64,000 bases of DNA from Pomphorhynchus laevis (lineage: Eukaryota; Acanthocephala; Palaeacanthocephala; Echinorhynchida; Pomphorhynchidae): contig WNNJ02001598.1 of NCBI GenBank assembly GCA_012934845.2, positions 103,709 through 167,708 of the forward strand, in the 5' to 3' direction. Below the pieces are notes generated by a model, which made no database searches, was not told the DNA's origin, and worked only from the letters and a program-made list of their open reading frames with translations. This document shows positions 23,387 to 33,491 of the stretch, piece after piece. The position numbers were made by a program, and so were the translations under genes. How positions within the stretch are numbered: position 1 is the first letter of the stretch; the number at the start of each line of letters is the position of its first letter.

Positions 23387-24490
23387 TTATTCTGTACGTT
23401 GATGATACGATACACCATTTGAGCACTGACATTTCTTCACATTCAGTCTAACAAATAATTTTGTTACCACATTATGTCTTTTTAAGTCGATTTCAGTTAT
23501 TGCTAATGGTCCATTGGGATGGCAGCAAGATTTACTTGGATTTGTTGTATGTCTGACTAAATCACCGCAAAATCCAGAACAAAATCTATAATGGTATACC
23601 ATTGTTGATCCGTCGATGAACAACAATTCAAATCCAAACCTAGAAAACCAATGTTTAATTCTGTTGAAATCAAATGCAATGTTGTACATACAGCATTTAC
23701 CAGAACATTGCACCACTTTAATATTACGGTTGAATTTTAGCTCACTGTCTAAAACAAAACGCTTTTGTCTTGTATTTGTTTCCAGTATGTTTTTCTTATT
23801 TAACTCATCGAATGGTTCCTCTTTCAGTACTGACAAATACGGTTGGAACGAATAGTCAATTTCGTATAAGTTGCTCCTCCTGAAATGGGATAGAGACATA
23901 ACACCAAGTTGCTTAATATCATTGACATTGTAATAAAGCCAAGATAGGTTTAAATTATTTAAATCAACTTTTATCCAATTTTGCTGACGGCGGATTCTAA
24001 ACCATAATGCTAGCATTTTAAAACGCCTTCGGCCATTTATGCAGTTTATTGTCGATTGCTTATCATCGTTCGAGTGGACTAAACACTGATTAAATTTAAA
24101 TTCAGGGTCCATCTTGTGTTGATTATCCGCTGAAACCGTCCACTGCCCTTTGTAAATGAAAATATTACTTTTACTCCGTTGGTCAACAGTATCATCGTCA
24201 AATATGTCCAAGTTCGTTATGTTAAATGCAATTGTATTGTTAGTTATATTAAGTTTTGATTTATATAAAGACGGATATGATGATACAAGCTGTCGATGTA
24301 GCTCACTGGTAAATTCATTTTCCAGGCTAGATAACCGATCATTATCGTCAAATCGCGATGAATTACTTGGTGGTACAAGTAACATCGATAGGAAACTGAA
24401 TAAAGAAACAATAGAAACAACTGGATTGCTAACAACGAATGATATATAATTGCCAGTCAATAGTGAGGAAAATCTACGATTAAATACCAT
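23387..24490 (-). CDS. TGF-beta superfamily ligand, divergent, single exon
   Basis: 367 residues. A hydrophobic stretch at about 15-38 (YISFVVSNPVVSIVSLFSF) can act as signal peptide or anchor. The propeptide follows to a dibasic furin-type site RQKR at 241-244. The mature region has nine cysteines (262, 266, 267, 304, 308, 322, 323, 354, 356): KCCMYNIAFDF, then YRFCSGFCGD, SCCHPNGPLAI and a terminal KKCQCSN. The cysteine-knot order and nine-cysteine number fit activin/TGF-beta/DAF-7-like ligands. The usual GW-x-WI tryptophans are replaced. Secreted ligands of this class signal through type I/II receptor kinases and Smads. The ATG at 24490 is used; an upstream exon at 24595-24870 is possible. 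No introns fall within the domain. Confidence 0.85.
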   Translation of the reverse strand: MVFNRRFSSLLTGNYISFVVSNPVVSIVSLFSFLSMLLVPPSNSSRFDDNDRLSSLENEFTSELHRQLVSSYPSLYKSKLNITNNTIAFNITNLDIFDDDTVDQRSKSNIFIYKGQWTVSADNQHKMDPEFKFNQCLVHSNDDKQSTINCINGRRRFKMLALWFRIRRQQNWIKVDLNNLNLSWLYYNVNDIKQLGVMSLSHFRRSNLYEIDYSFQPYLSVLKEEPFDELNKKNILETNTRQKRFVLDSELKFNRNIKVVQCSGKCCMYNIAFDFNRIKHWFSRFGFELLFIDGSTMVYHYRFCSGFCGDLVRHTTNPSKSCCHPNGPLAITEIDLKRHNVVTKLFVRLNVKKCQCSNGVSYHQRTE

Positions 24491-24594
24491 TCACAGATAA
24501 ATCGTGTTCAGAGAAAATTTTCTTCGTTAACCTTAAAGCAGTTACTTGAATTGGGCACCTTTAGCAAACCTAATAGGAATTATACTTTAGCTAG

Positions 24595-24870
24595 TTATAC
24601 TTCAACATTCTGTATTCTTTTAAAACGATTTATTTTGGTAAATTCCAAATAAATTTTTGTCTCGCCAGTCGACAGTGTTAATAATAATTGGTCAACAAAA
24701 CGGTAAACGCCACCACAATCACCAGAAATCTGCCAGAAAGCAGACGGTAAAGAAATGGCAGAGTTGAAATGGCAACTATCTCTATTAATATATAGAACAC
24801 ACCGCTGCTGATTTACAGATATTAATATCGCATGGCATATGATTAATATTTTTAATAGAGATTTTGGCAT
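24595..24870 (-). CDS. Small putative secreted ORF directly upstream of the TGF-beta-like gene
   Basis: 91 residues beginning MPKSLLKILIICHAILIS, a good signal peptide, then a short region with three cysteines (CVLYINRDSCHF, SGDCGGVYRF) and LLLTLSTGETKIYLEFTKIN. I do not recognise the family. It ends 104 bases before the TGF-beta ATG on the same strand. A donor (GAA|GTATAA) lies three codons before its stop, so it could be the first exon of the ligand gene, with acceptors available at about 24400-24440. It may also be a separate small gene or chance. Confidence 0.35.
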   Translation of the reverse strand: MPKSLLKILIICHAILISVNQQRCVLYINRDSCHFNSAISLPSAFWQISGDCGGVYRFVDQLLLTLSTGETKIYLEFTKINRFKRIQNVEV

Positions 24871-25084
24871 TTCACATTTTTTATATCAAGAGGTCTTTAA
24901 ATATTTCAATTTTAGTAATATATAAACATTAATGTTAAACAGTTTTGTTTTGAAGCATTACAGTCGATGATCTACAAGTAAAAATATTTATGCGAAAGTT
25001 AATTTTTATTTTTATCGATACCTATTTTGATTTATCAAATCATAAAATTTAAGAAAAAAATTAAAAATTTAAGAATTTTAAATT

Positions 25085-25475
25085 AATCAAATCAGCTAAC
25101 TGTCTATTTAATATAATTATAAAATAAACAAAACAATAATGCTAAATCAAAATTTAATAATTAAATAATAAAATAAATTTGTTTTAATAAAATAAAATGA
25201 TAATAATTGTTTTAATTTTTTATAATTTAAATCAAGTTAAAATTTTAAATTGAAATTTTAAAAAAATCAATTTTTATAAATTGACTAATTAACGTCATTA
25301 TAAACGTCATTTTTGAATTGACTAATAAATAACAGACGTTGTATCAGAATAAGAATTAGAGGTCATCAGGAGGAACTGCTATGCTATCAGGTTTCGGCCC
25401 CTAACTCCTCTACCCAACATAGCAGCGGGGCCAAATACGTGCTAAGGACGTATTTAAAAATACTTGCTAAGGACG
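25085..25475 (-). repeat. PLE-like terminal region, best-preserved structured copy
   Basis: The minus strand reads GGCCCC, GCTGCTATG, GAGGAGTTAGGGGCC, GAAACCTGATAG, CATAGCAG, TTCCTCCTGATGACC and then the AT-rich tail ending cagttagctgatttg near 25095. Three pairs of complementary segments interlace (see findings). The 'ggacgtattt' next to it is duplicated. No RT sequence is attached. Confidence 0.65.
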
Positions 25476-25747
25476 TAAAATAATCTAATACATTTTACTC
25501 AAAAAGATAAGAAACAATTTGTAGTTATTTATTTATTTAGTTTAAAGCTAATTCATAAAACTTTGGAAAATTATATCGTTTTGCTTAATTTCTAATGCAA
25601 AAATTTCTTTCATTTAAATTTACCAGGAACTCCAGCTAAAAAACATAGCTGGAGTATCAGATACTCAAGCTATAAAAGATTTAGAGAAATATTTTATAAA
25701 TTTTAATATATTTAAAAAATATAATATTTTAATATTATATTTATAAA

Positions 25748-26269
25748 TTGCTTATATTTTAAGAACAGTTTAAATTGTTCAAATAGATCATAACAAAAAT
25801 TTAATTAAAAATAAGTGAATGTCTTTATTGTCTTAATTGTTCGCGCTGCAGAGTTCATATCAACAATAAAATCAAAGTTGGTTTGATATAACTACAATTT
25901 GTGACGACGACATATGATTTATTTAATTAGTTTAGCTTATCTTCGAAGTAATGGGTATACGTATGATTGAACTAACACGTTATATGCTTCAATTGACTTT
26001 TTATTTATACCCGTAGACAACAGCAAGTTTGCAATATCAGAATTCTAAACATTTAAATATTTTATATTCCAGAAGTAACTTAAAAGTTAAATATCTATCA
26101 AATAAAAATATGGTGCGAATTTAAAAAAACTAATGTATTTATCAAAAATGTATAAATATAATTTTAGATTTTAATGATTTAAACAATTAATCTTTCATGT
26201 TTAAATCATTAGAATATAAAATTATTACATGGAATTCTAGTAAAAAAACGGATCACAACATATGGTTTA
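25748..26269 (+). repeat. Right copy of the ~520-bp direct repeat flanking the TGF-beta-like gene
   Basis: Same orientation and content as the left copy, with near-identity throughout, including long AT-rich parts that would drift quickly. The duplication is therefore recent. Sequence to the right (cataacaaatcatata) differs from the sequence following the left copy. Confidence 0.9.
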
Positions 26270-29200
26270 CATAACAAATCATATATAGTTTATTATAATC
26301 AGAAATTTTCAAATTTCTTATGTTAATAAATTAAAGACAATTTGTGGAATATCTGAGACGATCGAACCTTTCTGCTTTTTCTATTTTTCAAAATTGCTAA
26401 TTATATATATGCATATAGAATAAATTTCCTCAAATTGAAATACTATCTTCGTGAAATCATTTTATGTCAGTTTGTCAGCATCACGAAAGAAATGCTAGGT
26501 TGATCAAGTTGTGGGAAGTACAAGCTATTGATGATCCAGTAAGCTTTAAACGTGAGTTTGGCATTTGCGACAAGCTCATTTTGCAATATATAATTATATA
26601 TTGTACTATCTAAGCATGAATAAGACAGTTTGAATTAGCTAAAATTAAATTGTACAATTAATATATTACATCATTATATCATTATAATCATATCATTAAT
26701 TAATTTATTTGTTATCATTATTAATATTTAAATTAATTAGTTTGCATATCTAATTTTAATGTTTATTTAATTAAAATATTTATCCTGTCCAATTCATGAA
26801 ATTATAAAATCTAAACGATATAAAAAATAAATTTTTATTATTAAATAAACAAGAGAATTAAAGAATTTTCATAATTTATGATAAACGGTTTTTTATCTTC
26901 ATCTAATTATTAAAGTAAGCGTCGACATTTAATTTAAGAAATTTAGAACACATGCAATAATGAAGTGTTCAGTGCAAATCCTCTATAAAACCATGATCTT
27001 TGAAAAGTGTATACTTGAACTTACTTTTTAGCGTCACCTAGCCTCATACACATTTTATTCACAACTATCTAACAGGTTTATATGTTAACCTTTTTTCCTT
27101 CACACACATTTAACACTTTGTAGTTCATGATAAAAATTTATGCAAAATGTAAATATAAAACACTTTGTTTTCTAAAGTAAGGTCATGCTTACAGTACCTC
27201 ATAAAAAAGAAAAATGGACAAAAAATGTCTGAGTAACAGAATTTATTTGTTTTTTTTAATGTGTTTAGAAATTGCTGTTGCATTATTTAAATTCCAACAA
27301 CCTGAATTGGTTTATCAATCAAATTTGAATTTATCAGTTTAATAAACGTGAACGAATTATGAAATTAAAGTATATTAGGGTATTAATGTTAATTCGTAAG
27401 TCACTTAATGTGAATTTTCTAGCAAAATAAAAATAGTAATTTATTTAATTATAAATTATTTACAGTATAAAATAATATATTGTTGTTCATTTATATCAGA
27501 TTGCTCTCACGATTTAAAACAATTGGCTGAGAGTATGTCAAAAATGTCAATACTAATATCTTCAACGAAAATGAAACCAGCCAGACTTGAAGCATACTGT
27601 GCGTATCGATTGATACTTTTGTTCTAATCGCCAAGCATTCAATCAATCTGTGTCGGTGAAGTTGCTTAATTCATACCGTTTTAAAGAAAACACGCGAAAA
27701 ATGTTCAATGATGTTTGGAACAAAGTTAATGAACGAAAACGGTAATAAATTTAGTGTGTGGTGCAATTTCGAATAAAAGAGAAATTGTATCTTTCAATTG
27801 ATGCTATAAGCGCTTATTAATTGAATTAGTTGATACTAATTCATTGACTAAATGTTCCCTGCATTATCAATTTGCTCACAAATACGTACTTGAAATCATC
27901 AATGACCACAGTTGCTGGTAGAATACTGCTATCATATGAAGAGGCCATATAAAGCGACTCTGTTTATCGATGTCCGCAAATGTAGTTCCATTATTGAAGT
28001 TGATGCTATTTAGCTACAATAAGTGACTAAAAAGTTAAGTCAATATATTCAAAATTTAGATTTTATGTTAACCCGTATTAAGTGCAACCGTTTGCGAAAG
28101 GCAGATTTTATGAATCAAATATCAAAGAGTTAAAAGATAAAATATCAATTTTAAGTAATACAGAATTGAGCTGTTGGTAGTTACATTGCGTAGATGAATT
28201 ATATAGAGAATAAGATCGGTGATAAGGTAACAGTATGGATTAGTGAAGTGCAATTCTTATAAAATTTGGAAAATCCTAGTCTACTAAATTTAAATGGACA
28301 TATGTGTAACGGAGAACGAGAGTAAATATTGAATACTATAATAGTTTAAGATCAACAATTTTTGATTATTTTCTTCCAGCATTAGTACAAATTGATGCAT
28401 CATATATGATATGATTATATTGTGATTGCGGCTAGATACAATATTCAACCCAAAGAGAGAATACGATGCTGATGTGGATACATTCTTTCATATCGCATTG
28501 GTGAATCAACATATGTACACCATACTGAATTAAAAGATTGGTACCTTTATTTAATAAGGAGCTTTTCCTAATGTTAAATGCAAAATATAGGTATAATCGA
28601 TATTGAATATGTTATAGTTTGCTGGCATTTATACAATAAGAGCCGGCCCGTACGAATGGATTCGATGTACACTGGTTACAGTGATTGCGTACAAAAGCAG
28701 TTAAACGTCAACGTTTAGTTTTAATTATTTTGCTCCTCTATCTTTTACTAATTTGTCAATTTGCATTAAATTATTATTATTTGCTATTTTCTTTTGGCTT
28801 CAATCATTAAATTTAAAATCTGTTAAATTTTAAAATTTTAATCCTGATGATAGCGGAAGCTATCGAAATATTGTACAGTAAAATAAAGGGTAATTTTTCT
28901 TCGTTCCTTTAAAACTATCTAATCGAAATTGGAATTGTACTATCTAATCTTAGTGAGCTATTTAATTTAAAAATTAAATAACTATGTTATTTAATAACTA
29001 TGTTATTTTATTTAAAATTTGTGATTTACATTAAGAAACAAATAATCTACCTCGTTTTTAGACTCACCGTTCAGAAAGACTTTGCTGTTAAGAATGTGGT
29101 AAGCTGAATGAAATTAGCCTACAATAGCTGCACTGACGCAAATAATGTAATTGTTAAAATTTGATTGCTAAAATTTTTATATTTTAAAATTTGATCGTTT

Positions 29201-29700
29201 TATAAATATTTGACTTGAGGAAGTTCTTCTAAATCTGTTTAAAGCAATCTTTTAAAATTAAATCAGTTCGAATAGCTTCTTCAAAATGTATATTATTGAA
29301 TATTATTTACGTAGCGCATCTTCAATAGGTGAGAAGAAGTGTCCAACAAGACTTCTTTAATCCTTATGGCAGATATTAAATAGGATGTTTTGCAACATGT
29401 AAACCTTTCCACTAAAATTTAATGCGAAGGTTTTAAGAATTTTGCTTCAACTAGTTAAATATTGTAAATGTATATAACTTCTTAATGATTCTTTATAAGT
29501 GAAAGTTCAAACATATCATTAGTTAGAGAACTACAAGGCACTCATCAGGACAGTAAGGCTGAAGTCCACTTTGATAAAATTCGGAGAAAGTTTACAGCTT
29601 TGAGGTTAGCCTTTACATATGGAATAACGGGAAGAAACATTATGGTCAATTATCATTAGGTTAATTATCATTAAGCATTAGGATTAATTATCAAATGGGT
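26270..29700. other. Long AT-rich stretch without a supported gene
   Basis: No gene can be supported on either strand. One stem-loop of the CTGATGA/GAAA type lies at 28845-28890 (cctgatgatagc, then gctatcgaaatattg). The region 27900-28700 is less AT-rich and may be eroded mobile-element coding sequence; no motif is left to name it. Confidence 0.3.
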
Positions 29701-29709
29701 TCGTTAAGT

Positions 29710-30518
29710 CAGCAGTTTCCAAACTTTATGCTACCATGCCTCCCTAAATAAAAAAATTTACTTGGGCCCCATCCCTACTTTTTATTAGATATACTTTAGA
29801 TAAGATGTACATAAATCATATTATATTTTTACAAGTTTTAATTATAAAATCATTTTTAAACATAATTGTTATTATTGCATACAATTAACAGAACTGTACA
29901 CCTACATATAAGTGAATCAAAGTTAATGCGAAGAATGTTTCTGCTTATTAACACATAGCTTTTAAATCTAGGGTATTGTGGAAATCGTCACTCGTATCTT
30001 TTTTTCAACTATTAATCTGGCCCGATATTTGTTTATCATGACAGCCAGTGCTGAAAAACCCGTTTCACATAAATACGTTGTTACTAATGGTAAAAACACT
30101 TTCATTGCTTCGGGATACAATAATTCATACTCTCCACTATATTTATTGATCCGAAAGTGAATCATGGTTTCATTTTCGAACTTCTGTCTCAGTTAACTTT
30201 CACATTTAAATCTGTTGAAAATAATTGAAAATCTGCCTCTAATAATCCAAAAGTGAATCATGGTTTCACTTTCGAACTTCTGAAAATAATTGAAAATCTG
30301 CTGCTCCAAATAATTTGTAAAATCAATATAATTGATTATACATTGGAAGTAAATATATAAAGACGTAAGAAAAACAAAAATAAACACTAATTATCTGACT
30401 TTTAATGATATGTCAAAGTTTTATTTATTTGTAGATACATTTTTTTTAATTTTTAGCGCTCCCCTGGCAACCTCCGGAGCCTCCCCTGGGGTTCAGCTTC
30501 CTAGTTTAGAAACCGCTG
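29710..30518 (-). mobile_element. Internally deleted hAT transposon with inverted ends and 8-bp target duplications
   Basis: The left end CAGCAGTTTCCAAACTT and the right end (reverse complement) CAGCGGTTTCTAAACTA are inverted repeats. Flanking 8-mers are cgttaagt (29702-29709) and tgttaagc (30519-30526), matching at six of eight bases, as expected for an aged hAT insertion. Inside, only the transposase C-terminus remains. A ~30-base phrase (gtgaatcatggtttca...) is repeated about 92 bases apart at 30.16-30.28 kb. Confidence 0.8.
29968..30165 (-). pseudogene. hAT transposase C-terminal dimerisation segment
   Basis: The reading frame gives PEAMKVFLPLVTTYLCETGF, then SALAVMINKYRARLIVE. This is the conserved hATC dimerisation block (TTYLCE-GFSAL-KYR-RL-VE) seen at the end of ZBED5-like transposases. 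The catalytic part is absent, so the element cannot move by itself. It is of the same broad group as the N-terminal remnant at 17.2 kb, but the two are not joined. Confidence 0.85.
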
Positions 30519-31029
30519 TGTTAAGCGATAAAATGAATTCTCCACATATCGTAAATGACTGTGTGAAGCAAGTGCTTACAAATTTTGTTGAAAAAGTATT
30601 CAGTGACTGTTATAATTAATTTTCAATAAATCAATTAAATGTTATATTCAAGATTGGGTATATAATAAATATATTAATGGATATTTTAAACTAGACAATA
30701 TGCTCTCGGCATAATAGTTTACACTTGGATGCATACTCAGTACTCAGCTTATTTCGAAATGTCAGTTTACTTTTGTATATTTTTCTAATCGCTGAAATGT
30801 TTCAGCAATTTCCCATTTTACCGGATCCACAAAGAAGCCAGCGTATGTATCTCAACAACTTATTAATTTATTTTTCTAATTGGTGAAGTCAAATCGCTTA
30901 AACGAGACTACATATTTTGCAGTATTAAGAAATGTAAAAGATGAAAATATCTTAAACCTAAATAGAGTTTATTACCCAGTATTTTTATGAACCGATTAAT
31001 ATATAACTTATCATGTATTTGAATAAAAT

Positions 31030-31120
31030 TAAAAGATTTCAGTAGGATGAACTGCTATCTTATCAGGTTTCATCCCATATTCCTCGACCCAAAAATAGAA
31101 GCGGACAATAAAATTGACAT
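31030..31120 (-). repeat. PLE-like terminal region, short eroded copy
   Basis: The minus strand has TTGGGTCGAGGAATATGGG, GAAACCTGATAAGATAGCAG and TTCATCCT in the family order. Pairing segments are partly lost. Confidence 0.45.
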
Positions 31121-31124
31121 TAAA

Positions 31125-31660
31125 AATTAATGTCAATTTTCACGAATTGACTAATAAATAGTCAATTAGAAATAAAAATTAATTATAACTATCATTTAAA
31201 TTTATTATTTAGAATTATTAAAAATTAATGAATTATAAATTATCAGGAAGAACTGCTATGTTATCAGCTTTCGTCCCCAATTACTCGACCTAACATAGCA
31301 GTGGGCCAAATACATGATAATGACGTATTTCTTCTGAAATAACTATATAGTTTATCATTATTGGAGCTGGATCAAAGAAACGGGAATTTTATTTTGATAT
31401 TTCGCTAACTTCTGTTAGCATCCTCAGAAAATTATCAAAAAAATTCCTCCTTTCTTTGATTCAGCTCCAATAATTATTTATCTATAATGGATCATTATCA
31501 ACTATTTAAAAACTCTCTAGTATTATATTCAAATACAAAATATATTATTTATTATCCACCAATAAAACTTCCCCGCTAATGATTTTAAATTTATTTTTAA
31601 TAGCATTGTGATGATTTATATATTTTACTATTTTCTGTTATATATTTTACTACTTTACCA
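31125..31660 (-). mobile_element. PLE-like fragment interrupted by a foldback element
   Basis: Terminal-region motifs lie at 31240-31340, including a 10-bp pair CTGCTATGTT / AACATAGCAG. RT-ORF-linked sequence (tccccgctaatgatttta) resumes at about 31500-31650. The two parts match the continuous stretch at 14.33-14.56 kb, so the intervening foldback was inserted later. Confidence 0.6.
31360..31475. mobile_element. Small foldback element inside PLE-like sequence
   Basis: Outer arms ttattggagctggatcaaag and ctttgattcagctccaataa are inverted copies with one mismatch. Inside is a stem-loop gctaac/gttagc followed by gaaatatcaaaa on the minus strand. The same internal order recurs at 51880-52040. 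Confidence 0.6.
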
Positions 31661-31884
31661 TTTTGACAATACACGTTTTATTTACTGCAGTTAATTAAAT
31701 TGTTGTTATAAACTACGAAAATCTATGAATTTTTGGTTAAATGAATATTTAGAAGCGATCTGTGTTTCTGATGACGCATTGTACCAAGTGAACTCCGATA
31801 AACACTGTATTAAGTAATAAAATACTTTAAGATTAAATTGACTACACAATCTTATACAACTAATGATCAATACTAAAGAGTTTA

Positions 31885-32300
31885 AAATATTCAGCGGGGC
31901 CAAACACGTGCTAATGGCGTATATCCTTTAATAAAATTTGATTATCTGGTGTATCTTATTAGAATACTAAACATATTATTTATTATCCATCCATAAAAAT
32001 TTTCGCTTAATAGTTTAAACCATTTATTAATATTGTGTTGATTTATATATTTTACTATTTTCTGCTTGATGTTATTTTTATAGTAACCTAGTTTAAAATA
32101 TGTATCTATTAAATTATTTAAATGATTTTGAAGAAAGCCAATATCATTACATATTGTTGCAATTCTTAAAATTTCATTATTTAATGTATTATATTTAATA
32201 TTATATGGCATGCATGAATGCTCATGCAAAAATATGCTTATTGTAAATTTTAATATGTCATCTTTACGATATAAATTAAAAGTAGTTTTAATTGATGGTA
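31885..32300 (-). mobile_element. PLE-like fragment: C-terminus of the RT ORF plus start of the terminal region
   Basis: The minus strand at 31942-32304 encodes NLYRKDDILKFTISIF, HEHSCMPYNIKYNTL, RIATICNDIGFLQNHLNNLI and DTYFKLGYYKNNIKQKIVKY. This fits the end of a PLE-type or related RT ORF in which an ICxD-FL-x-L-GY block follows the RT. The GGCCCC-type terminal region follows at 31890. On its right it is cut by the CACTA-like left end at 32302. Assignment to PLE is by general resemblance. Confidence 0.6.
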
Positions 32301-32301
32301 A

Positions 32302-32435
32302 CACTAGCCGACAGCATTTTTGTTTATATTTACACTGTTTATTAGTTATACGCTGATTGCAGAGATCGCATTGGTTTTTAGAAAAAATGATATCTTAAAA
32401 CTTATAAATAATTTTTGTTTAGTAATAAATATATT
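32302..32435 (+). mobile_element. CACTA-like transposon copy 1, left end
   Basis: Begins CACTAGCC directly after TAA and matches the left end of the larger copy at 35952 over about 130 bases (agcatttttgtttatatt, gcagagatcgcattggtt, agtaataaatatatt). The R2-like LINE splits it; its continuation starts at 35781. Confidence 0.7.
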
Positions 32436-32586
32436 GTTTTTAATAATAACTTTATTGAAAAAGAAAAGTAAATTTTACAGAAATTAGGTTCCCGTAAACG
32501 GGCCTATAAATGAGATTTATTGTCAGGAAAGATTGGATGTCTTCTACTTGATCGCGGCATTCGCAGACATAGTGAAGAAGACATAA

Positions 32587-33474
32587 TTAGTCTTCGAGCA
32601 CAGCGCAAAACTCGCTGTGGTGGGTTGTCATAAGATTAATAGGTTTGGAACAGCTGGAACGTGGCGAGCGTAAGCATGCGGAAACTGATCGTGCGATTTC
32701 AAAACTGATGTCTCGTTTCATCTTTATGGCTAGATCAGGATAAGAACGCGTTGACCGATGCGTCAGTTTTGAAGCCGTGGTTTTGATTAATCTTTCCGCT
32801 TCTATGCCAATTCCTCCCAAAGTGGAGAAAATAAGAGGTATAAAAGACCCTCGTTCAACTAGTGCAATCCGTTCACTGTATTTGGCTTTCTTGCGACTCT
32901 CGTTGTATTCGAAAACAGACTCAGGCTTCCTTGATATGTTCAGTTGAGCAGGTGCAGCAAATACATTAACTTCAAAAAATGTTCGCTCAAATCGACTACC
33001 GTGCAGCCCGGCACAAACTATGTCAAGACGCGCGCTTGGATCACGGGTTGTTGTTCGTTCGAAAGTAATATTTTCAGGAACCTCGGTTAGCTGAGGTTCG
33101 CAAGCTACGCCGTGAGATATGCGGCTAAGATAGTGTGAGATGATGTCGCGGACTGCGTTATGCCGGATCGAAGGCAAAGCACCTCGTCTACATGATAAGG
33201 AATGAGCCACACTGACTCGAGTGCCGCAAATGCAGTTGCTAACTCCAATCTTAGGATCAGTATGTCCATACCTTGCGTTCAAAGCATCCCTGAATTCGTT
33301 AGAAGAAAGATAAAAATTTTCATGCTTGAGCGGAAGCGCACTTAACCACGAAGAAGCTCCACTGCGAGCAGCATGCGCGATCAGATTACTGGTTGCGGGT
33401 ATCGCTAAGATCGGAATTTTAGAGAGGCGTTCTTGGTGCGATAGTGATCGTAGTGTCTTGATTTCGCTAAGCAT
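32587..33474 (-). CDS. R2-like LINE: restriction-like endonuclease C-terminus
   Basis: 295 residues, same frame as the N-terminal piece. SGASSWLSALPLKHENF is followed by the zinc-like CICGTRVSVAHSLSC (CxC-x-H-x-C), then RHNAVRDII and RDPSARLDIV (the PD/D-x-K nuclease core) and FFEVNVF. This is the endonuclease of R2/NeSL-type elements, which nicks target DNA before reverse transcription. The stop is near the element 3' end. Confidence 0.85.
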   Translation of the reverse strand: MLSEIKTLRSLSHQERLSKIPILAIPATSNLIAHAARSGASSWLSALPLKHENFYLSSNEFRDALNARYGHTDPKIGVSNCICGTRVSVAHSLSCRRGALPSIRHNAVRDIISHYLSRISHGVACEPQLTEVPENITFERTTTRDPSARLDIVCAGLHGSRFERTFFEVNVFAAPAQLNISRKPESVFEYNESRKKAKYSERIALVERGSFIPLIFSTLGGIGIEAERLIKTTASKLTHRSTRSYPDLAIKMKRDISFEIARSVSACLRSPRSSCSKPINLMTTHHSEFCAVLED

Positions 33475-33491
33475 AGTTTTCTGCCTCTCTC

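Noticed and set aside
25350-25450. Canonical hammerhead ribozyme in the PLE-like terminus
   Set aside because: GAAAC precedes CTGATGA in the linear order and the required stem II does not abut GAAA, even when tandem copies are assumed.
22398-26269. LTR retrotransposon interpretation of the 520-bp direct repeats
   Set aside because: No TG...CA ends, primer-binding site, polypurine tract or pol-like coding. The interior is a host-type ligand gene.
26464-26613. 49-codon ORF MSVCQHHERNARLIKLWEV... on the plus strand
   Set aside because: Composition is plausible but short, with no family, no partner exon and an internal donor. Not distinguishable from chance.
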